DNA from: an uncultured Actinomycetes bacterium
Lineage (GTDB): Bacteria > Actinomycetota > Acidimicrobiia > Acidimicrobiales > Acidimicrobilacustridaceae
NCBI GenBank assembly: GCA_945957335.1
Contig: CAMFLJ010000256.1
Location: 1-5,610, forward strand
Length of the DNA: 5,610 bases
Direction of reading: 5' to 3'
Of this stretch, positions 1-4,544 are shown one piece after another. The notes under the pieces are model-generated. The model did not search any database, was not told the DNA's origin, and worked only from the letters and a program-made list of their open reading frames with translations. Numbering within the stretch: position 1 is the stretch's first letter; the number at the start of each line of letters is the position of its first letter. Both the position numbers and the translations under genes were made by a program.

Positions 1-378
1 GTGGACGGACTCGCGGCAGCGCCGGTTGAACTCGGCGATGCCGAAGGCCTCGATCTCGTGCTTGGTCTTCAGCCCGAGCTCCTTCTCGACCTCGAGCTCG
101 ACGGGCAGGCCGTGGCAGTCCCAGCCGCCCTTGCGCGGCACCTGGCGGCCCCGCATGGTCTGGAAGCGGGGGTAGATGTCCTTGAACACCCGGGCCCACA
201 CGTGGTGGAGGCCGGGGCGCCCGTTGGCGGTGGGCGGGCCCTCGTAGAAGATCCAGGGCTCGTTGCCCTCGCGCAGGGTGCGGGCGGCGGCGACGATGTC
301 GTCGTCGCGCCAACGGTCGAGCAGGCGCTGCTCGAGCGCGGGGAGGTCGAGATCGGGGGCGACAGGGCCGAACGGCAT
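1..378 (-). CDS. ileS: Isoleucyl-tRNA synthetase, N-terminal part (partial)
   Basis: This is the first 126 residues of a class I aminoacyl-tRNA synthetase that charges tRNA-Ile in the cytoplasm; the rest lies beyond base 1. The translation begins MPFGPVAPDLDLPALE and has the family's opening: residues 44-63 read FYEGPPTANG followed by RPGLHHVWAR, then RFQTMRG (71-77) and WDCHGLPVELEVEKELG (86-102), the conserved WDxHGLPxE block of IleRS. The ATP-binding signature, HxGH in most IleRS, reads GLHH (residues 56-59), a swap known from type 2 IleRS. The ATG at 376-378 gives a normal IleRS N-terminus. There is no Shine-Dalgarno sequence just upstream, and a -10-like TACGCT ends 8 bp before the ATG, so the mRNA may be leaderless. 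It is divergent from the DksA-like gene. The assignment is firm; the exact start is less certain. Confidence 0.95.
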   Translation of the reverse strand, partial: MPFGPVAPDLDLPALEQRLLDRWRDDDIVAAARTLREGNEPWIFYEGPPTANGRPGLHHVWARVFKDIYPRFQTMRGRQVPRKGGWDCHGLPVELEVEKELGLKTKHEIEAFGIAEFNRRCRESVH

Positions 379-386
379 GGGGGAGA

Positions 387-392
387 AGCGTA
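387..392 (-). promoter_or_regulatory. Candidate -10 box for a leaderless ileS transcript
   Basis: Read on the minus strand, TACGCT fits the actinobacterial TAnnnT -10 pattern. It lies 8 bp upstream of the ileS ATG, so transcription would begin at or within about 2 nt of the start codon. No good -35 is visible; TTACGG (412-417) at 19 bp is weak. The absence of a Shine-Dalgarno sequence before the ATG agrees with leaderless initiation. Confidence 0.35.
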
Positions 393-426
393 CGCGGTGG
401 TGCCAACCTCCCCGTAACGGGACAGG

Positions 427-456
427 TTGCCCCCCTGGTGACCACTGACATAGCCT
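427..456 (+). promoter_or_regulatory. Candidate promoter of the dksA-like/lspA/RluA-family operon
   Basis: TTGCCC (427-432) and TAGCCT (451-456) are separated by 18 bp and resemble the sigma-70-type consensus (TTGACA / TAnnnT) of housekeeping actinobacterial promoters. A start near 463 would give a leader of roughly 27 nt containing the GAGGAGGT ribosome binding site at 479-486, placed 3 bp before the ATG at 490. No other good hexamer pair was seen in the 379-489 gap. This is prediction by eye only. Confidence 0.4.
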
Positions 457-489
457 CCGGCGTTCTTTGTGCGGGACCGAGGAGGTCAC

Positions 490-1305
490 ATGGCCAGGAC
501 GACCACCGGTGTGAAGGCCTCGACGAAGCCCGCCGCCACGACGAAGAAGGCTTCCGTGAAGACCCCTGCCGCCAAGACCGCTCCCGCTTCGGCCACCCGC
601 AAGGTGACCGCGAAGGCCACCGCCAAGGCGCCGGCCAAGAAGGCCGCCCCCGCGAAGAAGGCCGCCCCCGCCAATAAGGCGGCGCCGGCCAAGGCCACCG
701 CCACCAAGAAGGCCGCCCCCGCGAAGAAGGCTGCCGCACCCGCCAAGAAGGCCTCCGCGGCCAAGACCCCGGCCAAGAGCGCCACGACCTCCGCCAAGGC
801 CCCTGCCAAGAAGGCCGCCCCCGCCAAGGCCCCGGCCAAGAAGGCCGCACCGGCCAAGGCCCCGGCCGCCAAGGCTGCGCCCGCCAAGGCCGCCCCGGCC
901 AAGGCGCCGGCCAAGAAGGCCGCCAAGAGCCCCTTCGACGCCAAGTTCCTCGACGCCCAGAAGGCCCTCCTGCTCGAGGAGCGCGGCCGCCTGGTGCACG
1001 ACGCCGACATCCTCACCGCCGAGGCCTACGACCTCGCCCAGGGCCGCGACCCGGGCGACGTGCAGTTCGACGAGGAGTCGGGCGAGGGCGACACCCTGCA
1101 GGTCGAGCGTGAGCGCGACCTCGCCCTCTCGGCGCAGTTCCGCCAGCAGGTCGAGGAGATCGACCGGGCGCTCGAGAAGATGAAGGACGGCAGCTACGGC
1201 ATCTGCGAGGTGTCGGGCACGCCGATCCCGAAGGAGCGCCTCAAGGCCATCCCGTGGGCGCGCGAGCGCGTCGAGTACAAGGTCGGTGGCTTCGGGCGCC
1301 GCTGA
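490..1305 (+). CDS. DksA/TraR-like RNA polymerase-binding protein with Lys/Ala-rich tail and degenerate zinc finger
   Basis: This protein of 271 residues has two parts. Residues 1-147 are low complexity (Ala, Lys, Pro, Thr, Ser) with 36 Lys, 2 Arg and no Asp or Glu, in repeats of the PAKKAAPAKKAAP type that resemble histone H1 tails. Residues 148-271 look like DksA/TraR: an acidic, helical, coiled-coil-like stretch (about 150-232, with GEGDTLQVERERDLALSAQ at 198-216), then YGICEVSGTPIPKERLKAIP (236-255), matching the family's YGxCxxCGxxIxxxRLxAxP. DksA proteins bind in the RNA polymerase secondary channel and tune initiation. Here only Cys239 of the four zinc-ligand positions remains (the others are Ser242, Arg260 and Tyr263), so classical zinc binding is unlikely. 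The ATG at 490 follows GAGGAGGT; the in-frame GTG at 469 would put that site inside the gene. It is probably first in an operon with lspA, 50 nt downstream. DNA binding by the tail is inference. Confidence 0.85.
   Translation: MARTTTGVKASTKPAATTKKASVKTPAAKTAPASATRKVTAKATAKAPAKKAAPAKKAAPANKAAPAKATATKKAAPAKKAAAPAKKASAAKTPAKSATTSAKAPAKKAAPAKAPAKKAAPAKAPAAKAAPAKAAPAKAPAKKAAKSPFDAKFLDAQKALLLEERGRLVHDADILTAEAYDLAQGRDPGDVQFDEESGEGDTLQVERERDLALSAQFRQQVEEIDRALEKMKDGSYGICEVSGTPIPKERLKAIPWARERVEYKVGGFGRR
610..927 (+). repeat. Imperfect tandem repeats encoding the Lys/Ala/Pro tail
   Basis: The coding DNA of residues 41-146 consists of in-frame variants of gccaagaaggccgcccc-type units encoding AKKAAP/AKAP. 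One exact 28-bp direct repeat occurs at 635-662 and 704-731 (offset 69 bp, 23 codons). A 15-bp unit occurs at 823-837 and again at 853-867 (offset 30 bp, 10 codons). Offsets are multiples of three, so expansions and contractions would keep the frame. The repeats are part of the coding region, not a separate element. Confidence 0.8.
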
Positions 1306-1355
1306 GCCCCACCGCCTCCTCCCTCGTGCCCTCTTCCCCCTCGGGAGCGAGCCCG

Positions 1356-1925
1356 GTGCCCACCCGGCCCGGCACCCGCCGGATCCTGTTCGCCGCGGTC
1401 GCCCTCGGCTGGATCCTCGTCGACCAGCTCACCAAGAGCTGGGCCGTCCGTCGCCTCGACCACGACCGCACCATCGACGTGGTCTGGACGCTGCGGCTCA
1501 ACCTCGCCTTCAACTCCGGCGCGTCGTTCAGCCGCGGCCAGGGCATGGGCAAGTGGATCGCCCTCGTCGCCCTGGTGATCGTGGCCCTGCTGGTGTGGCA
1601 GGCCCGCAAGGTCCGCAGCCGGCTGGCCGCGGTGGCCCTCGGCATGATCGTGGGCGGCGCGCTCGGCAACGTCATCGACCGGGCGTTCCGCGACGGCAGC
1701 GGCGGCTTCCTCGGCGGCTCGGTGGTGGACTTCATCGACTTCCAGGGGTGGCCGATCTTCAACGTGGCCGACATGGGCGTCGTGGTCGGCGCGATCCTGC
1801 TGGTCGTGGCCAGCTTCCGCGCCCCGCCCGAGGACGAGCCCGACGAGGTCGAGGCCTCCGCCGCCGCCGGCACCGCCACGCCCGACGCCGCCGGCACGTC
1901 CTCCGACGACCCCGAGGACGGCTGA
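1356..1925 (+). CDS. lspA: Lipoprotein signal peptidase (signal peptidase II)
   Basis: LspA is the membrane aspartyl protease that cleaves the signal peptide of prolipoproteins after diacylglyceryl transfer to the lipobox Cys. The 189-residue protein carries the family blocks: LVDQLTK (21-27), LNLAFNSGASFS (48-59), GGALGNVIDR (100-109) and VVDFIDF...WPIFNVADMG (123-141). The two catalytic Asp are D108 and D139. Four hydrophobic spans lie near residues 10-31, 66-81, 90-107 and 134-154. An acidic, low-complexity C-terminal tail of about 35 residues (155-189) extends beyond the usual end, probably on the cytoplasmic side. The GTG at 1356 follows GGGAG (1343-1347) with 8-nt spacing; an in-frame GTG at 1326 lies in a C/T-rich stretch with no ribosome site. 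The stop is 1 nt from the next gene's start, as in an operon. Confidence 0.94.
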   Translation: MPTRPGTRRILFAAVALGWILVDQLTKSWAVRRLDHDRTIDVVWTLRLNLAFNSGASFSRGQGMGKWIALVALVIVALLVWQARKVRSRLAAVALGMIVGGALGNVIDRAFRDGSGGFLGGSVVDFIDFQGWPIFNVADMGVVVGAILLVVASFRAPPEDEPDEVEASAAAGTATPDAAGTSSDDPEDG

Positions 1926-1926
1926 C

Positions 1927-2868
1927 GTGGGCGTCGTCGAGACCGTCCCCGGCCCCCTCGACGGCGAGCGCATCGACCGCGTCGTCGCCATGGTGACCGG
2001 CGCCAGCCGGACCCAGGTCACCGAGTGGCTCTCGGCCGGCCTGGTGCGCCGCAACGGCACCGTGGCCACCACCCGCTCGGCGCGGGTCGCCGAGGGCGAC
2101 GTGGTCGAGGTCGACGTCGACCTCGACGCCGGCCCCGTGGCGCTGGTGCCCGAGCCCGACGTCGTCGTCCCCGTGATCTACGAGGACGACGACCTCCTGG
2201 TCATCGACAAGCCCGCCGGGCTGGTGGTGCACCCCGGCGCCGGCAACGCCACCGGCACGATGGTGCAGGGGCTGCTGGCCCGCTACCCCGAGATCGCCGG
2301 CGTGGGCGACCCCGAGCGCCCCGGCGTGGTGCACCGCCTCGACAAGGACACGTCGGGGCTGATGATGGTGGCGCGCAGCCAGGCCGCCTACACCGAGCTG
2401 GTGGCGATGCTCGCCCACCACGAGATCGAGCGCTGCTACCTCACCCTCGTCTGGGGCATCCCCGACTCGGCGAGCGGCATGGTCGACGCGCCGATCGGCC
2501 GCTCCGCCCGCGAGCCCACCCGCATGGTGGTGAGCGCCCAGGGCAAGGAGGCGCGCACCCGTTACGACGTGGTCCAGACGTTCACCGACCCGGCGCCGTG
2601 CGCCCTGGTCGAGTGCCGGCTCGAGACGGGCCGCACCCACCAGATCCGCGTGCACATGTCGGCGATCGGCCACCCGGTGGTCGGCGACGACCGCTACCGC
2701 GGCGTGAAGCCGGCCATCCCGACGCCGCGCATGGTGCTGCACTCGGCGGCGCTGTCGCTCGACCACCCGGTGCGCAACGACGAGCACCTGTCGTTCGAGT
2801 CGCCCCTGCCGCCCGACCTGGCGGCCGTGGTCGACGGGCTCAGTGGGAGCCGGCCCACGGCGGGATGA
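1927..2868 (+). CDS. rluD: RluA-family 23S rRNA pseudouridine synthase (RluD-like)
   Basis: The 313-residue protein converts specific uridines of structured RNA, typically 23S rRNA, to pseudouridine. An S4-like RNA-binding domain occupies about residues 11-75 (RIDRVVAMVTGASRTQVTEWL, then SAGLVRRNGTVA). The catalytic domain has DDLLVIDKPAGLVVHPGAG (88-106), the signature HRLDKDTSGLMMVAR (136-150) with catalytic Asp139, and RLETGRTHQIRVHMSAIGHP (231-250). The S4 domain places it with RluC/RluD/YlyB types rather than RluA itself; the exact target uridines cannot be read from sequence. The GTG at 1927 follows GAGGACGG inside the end of lspA (1 nt between stop and start), so translation is probably coupled. 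An lspA to RluA-family order is common in bacteria. The 3' end overlaps the convergent Rrf2 gene by 29 bp. Confidence 0.93.
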   Translation: MGVVETVPGPLDGERIDRVVAMVTGASRTQVTEWLSAGLVRRNGTVATTRSARVAEGDVVEVDVDLDAGPVALVPEPDVVVPVIYEDDDLLVIDKPAGLVVHPGAGNATGTMVQGLLARYPEIAGVGDPERPGVVHRLDKDTSGLMMVARSQAAYTELVAMLAHHEIERCYLTLVWGIPDSASGMVDAPIGRSAREPTRMVVSAQGKEARTRYDVVQTFTDPAPCALVECRLETGRTHQIRVHMSAIGHPVVGDDRYRGVKPAIPTPRMVLHSAALSLDHPVRNDEHLSFESPLPPDLAAVVDGLSGSRPTAG

Positions 2869-3322
2869 CCGTGGGGGTCGACTTCTCGCCCGGCCACTCG
2901 GCGTCGCCGCGGGCCATGGTGACGATGTCGGCGAGGGTGGCGGCCTCGAGGTAGCGCCGCATGTGCTCGCCGACGTCGGCCCAGACGGCCAGCAGCACGC
3001 ACTGGCCCTCGTGGTCGCAGGCGCCGTCGGTGTGGGGCTGGCCGAAGTCGCCGGCCACGATCGGGCCGTCGACCGCGCTGACGATGTCGGAGAGGCTGAT
3101 GTCCTCGGGCGCCCGGGCCAGCACGTAGCCGCCGCCCACGCCTCGCTTCGAGCGGACCAGCCCCGCGCCCTTCAGGGCGAGGAGGATCTGCTCGAGGTAG
3201 GGCTGGGGCAGGCCGGTGCGCTCGGCGATGTCGCGCACCGACGTGGGACCGCCCTCGTCGAGGTGCAGGGCCAGCGAGAGCAGGGCCCGACTGGCGTAGT
3301 CGCCGCGCGTGGAGACCTTCAC
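2840..3322 (-). CDS. Rrf2-family transcriptional regulator, possibly Fe-S dependent
   Basis: This is a 160-residue winged-helix DNA-binding protein of the Rrf2 family (IscR, NsrR, RsrR, CymR). From the GTG at 3320-3322 it begins MKVSTRGDYASRALLSLAL, the family's usual start. The recognition region SVRDIAERTGLPQPYLEQIL (28-47) precedes the wing SKRGVGGGYVLARAPEDISL (58-77). The cluster-binding segment keeps Cys102 and Cys108 (C-x5-C, then VLLAVW), aligning with the second and third Cys of IscR/NsrR; the first Cys is missing, with Pro96/His97 in its place. Asp8 sits where Streptomyces NsrR has a cluster ligand. Such regulators sense Fe-S supply, nitric oxide or redox state; the signal here is unknown. 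An ATG at 3329-3331 would add three residues, but a -10-like TACGAT overlaps it and fits a leaderless GTG start. It is divergent from the phosphodiesterase gene and convergent with the pseudouridine synthase gene. Confidence 0.9.
   Translation of the reverse strand: MKVSTRGDYASRALLSLALHLDEGGPTSVRDIAERTGLPQPYLEQILLALKGAGLVRSKRGVGGGYVLARAPEDISLSDIVSAVDGPIVAGDFGQPHTDGACDHEGQCVLLAVWADVGEHMRRYLEAATLADIVTMARGDAEWPGEKSTPTVIPPWAGSH
2854..2875. terminator. Weak candidate bidirectional hairpin between convergent genes
   Basis: CCCACGG (2854-2860) and CCGTGGG (2869-2875) form a perfect 7-bp stem with an 8-nt loop, straddling the stop of the pseudouridine synthase gene and lying inside the end of the Rrf2 gene. 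There is no T-run on either strand, so it is not a classical intrinsic terminator; a pause or RNA-end-stabilising role is possible. Confidence 0.25.
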
Positions 3323-3329
3323 GGGCTGC

Positions 3330-3335
3330 ATCGTA
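3330..3335 (-). promoter_or_regulatory. Candidate -10 box for a leaderless Rrf2 transcript
   Basis: TACGAT on the minus strand matches the TAnnnT pattern (4 of 6 with TATAAT). It ends 7 bp before the GTG at 3322, so the message would start at or next to that codon. There is no Shine-Dalgarno sequence upstream of the GTG or of the alternative ATG. No clear -35 is visible, which would fit a promoter that needs an activator or an extended contact. Confidence 0.35.
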
Positions 3336-3374
3336 GGGGGCGGACCGGCGGACGGGGCGCGACGGCGTCTCGGG

Positions 3375-3405
3375 CCCCGATGTGACGGGTCGTCAGCATG
3401 CGGGG
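3375..3405. promoter_or_regulatory. Candidate operator: interrupted 13-bp inverted repeat
   Basis: The left arm CCCCGATGTGACG (3375-3387) is matched by its reverse complement on the right, CGTCA-CAT-CGGGG (3391-3405), interrupted by single G insertions at 3396 and 3400. The core TGACG-GGT-CGTCA (3383-3395) is perfect. It lies between the divergent Rrf2 and phosphodiesterase genes, overlapping the likely -35 of the latter, which is a good position for a repressor. Assignment to the neighbouring Rrf2 protein is inference from position; it does not resemble an IscR consensus that I know. Confidence 0.45.
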
Positions 3406-3412
3406 CTACCGT
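3382..3412 (+). promoter_or_regulatory. Candidate promoter of the phosphodiesterase/DUF2203 pair
   Basis: TACCGT (3407-3412) fits a TAnnnT -10 box and GTGACG (3382-3387) is a 4-of-6 match to the -35, spaced at a slightly long 19 bp. A start near 3419 would leave a leader of about 17 nt carrying GGAGG (3425-3429), 6 nt before the GTG at 3436. The palindrome ACCCGGGT (3414-3421) sits on the predicted start. Confidence 0.35.
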
Positions 3413-3435
3413 GACCCGGGTACTGGAGGTCTGGG

Positions 3436-4539
3436 GTGACCGACGAGCGTCCGCTGCTCCCCGACTACGACGGGGCATGCATCACCAACATCGTGCCGGC
3501 GCTCCTCGAGCCGGGTCAGTCCTGGCCGTCCTGGTTCCCGGCGCTGGCGGAGGACGCCGACCAGGTGGTGCTGCTGGTCCTCGACGGCCTCGGCTGGAAC
3601 CAGCTGCAGGCTCGGCCCCACGTCACCTCCACGATGCGGTCGCTCGAGGGCGGGCCCATCACCACCGTCGCCCCCTCGACCACGGCGGCCGCACTCACCT
3701 CGATCACCACCGGCATGGCGCCGGGCGCCCACGGCGTCATCGGCTACCGCATGGCCGTCGACGGTGAGGTGCTCAACGTGCTGCGGTGGCAGGCCTCGGG
3801 GCGTGACGCCCGGGCCAGCATCCCGCCCGACAAGGTGCAGGTGAACGAGCCCTTCGCCGGCCAACGACCGCCGGTGGTCACCAAGGCCGAGTTCCGCAAC
3901 ACCGGCTTCACCATGGCCCACCTCGACCGCACCCGGCTGGCCGGCTGGCGGGTCACCTCCACCCTGGTCACCGAGGTCGCGCAGCTGCTGCGCCGGGGAG
4001 AGCCGTTCGTCTACGCCTATTACGAGGGCATCGACAAGGTCGCCCACGAGTACGGCCTCGACGAGTTCTACGACGCCGAGGTCCGATCGGCCGACCGCCT
4101 CGTCGCCGACATCCTCGAGGTGCTGCCCCGCGGTGCCGTCCTGGTCGTCACCTCCGACCACGGCCAGGTCGACGTGGGCGATCGCATCATCACCCCGGCG
4201 CCCGAGGTGATGGCCCACGTGCACCAGCAGTCCGGCGAGGGCCGGTTCCGCTGGCTCCACGCCCGGCCCGGCCACGCCCGCCAACTGTTCGAGGCGGCCA
4301 CCGCGCACCACTCCGACACCGGGTGGGTGGTGTCGGTCGACCAGGTCGTCGACGAGCACTGGCTCGGCCCCGTGCTGATCGAGCCGGCCCGCAAGATGCT
4401 CGGCGACGTGGCCCTGGTGGCCCGTCAGCCCGTGAGCTACCACGACCCCGCCGACAGCGGTCCCTTCGAGCTCATCGCCCGCCACGGCTCGCTCACCGCC
4501 GACGAGATGCTCGTGCCGCTCCTCGTCGGTCGCTCGTAG
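3436..4539 (+). CDS. Nucleotide pyrophosphatase/phosphodiesterase family protein (alkaline phosphatase superfamily)
   Basis: This 367-residue hydrolase belongs to the two-metal alkaline phosphatase superfamily, NPP branch, which cleaves phosphodiester or pyrophosphate bonds. The residues of the bimetal site can all be placed: Asp50 in VVLLVLDGLGWNQL, nucleophile Thr83 in PSTTAAALTSITTGMAPGAHG (80-100), Asp200 and His204 in YYEGIDKVAHEYG, Asp241 and His242 in VVTSDHGQVD, and His350 in IARHGSLTADEMLVPLLV. No signal peptide or membrane segment is visible, so it is probably cytoplasmic, unlike many secreted NPPs. The substrate cannot be read from the sequence; nucleotides or phospholipid-like esters are possible. 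The GTG at 3436 follows GGAGG at 6-nt spacing. It is divergent from the Rrf2 gene and followed 5 nt later by the DUF2203 gene, so the two are probably cotranscribed. Confidence 0.87.
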   Translation: MTDERPLLPDYDGACITNIVPALLEPGQSWPSWFPALAEDADQVVLLVLDGLGWNQLQARPHVTSTMRSLEGGPITTVAPSTTAAALTSITTGMAPGAHGVIGYRMAVDGEVLNVLRWQASGRDARASIPPDKVQVNEPFAGQRPPVVTKAEFRNTGFTMAHLDRTRLAGWRVTSTLVTEVAQLLRRGEPFVYAYYEGIDKVAHEYGLDEFYDAEVRSADRLVADILEVLPRGAVLVVTSDHGQVDVGDRIITPAPEVMAHVHQQSGEGRFRWLHARPGHARQLFEAATAHHSDTGWVVSVDQVVDEHWLGPVLIEPARKMLGDVALVARQPVSYHDPADSGPFELIARHGSLTADEMLVPLLVGRS

Positions 4540-4544
4540 TTCGC

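Noticed and set aside
1..417. Plus-strand frame of 138 codons at the left edge
   Set aside because: It is antisense to the clear IleRS coding sequence.
469..489. Upstream GTG as start of the DksA-like gene
   Set aside because: The strong GAGGAGGT site would lie inside the gene, and it is placed correctly for the ATG at 490.
486..1016. Open reading frame of 176 codons on the minus strand, rich in Ala, Leu, Phe and Gly, looking like membrane segments
   Set aside because: It is the antisense image of the AAG/GCC codon repeats of the Lys/Ala tail, which read as Leu/Phe/Ala/Gly on the other strand; no ribosome site and no family resemblance.
1254..1355. Earlier starts for lspA at 1254 or 1326
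   Set aside because: The first overlaps the DksA-like gene with Arg-rich sequence; the second lacks a ribosome site, whereas the GTG at 1356 has GGGAG at 8-nt spacing.
1194..2787. Long minus-strand frames opposite lspA and the pseudouridine synthase gene
   Set aside because: Arg/His/Gly/Ala-rich shadows caused by high GC; the plus-strand frames carry clear catalytic motifs.
3323..3478. N-terminal extension of the Rrf2 protein from 3478
   Set aside because: It is Arg/Pro/Ala-rich with no family similarity, runs through the divergent promoter and the start of the phosphodiesterase gene, and the family N-terminus begins at MKVSTRG.
3406..4485. 359-codon minus-strand frame opposite the phosphodiesterase gene
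   Set aside because: Antisense shadow with Gly/Val/His/Asp bias; the plus strand encodes all seven expected metal-site residues.
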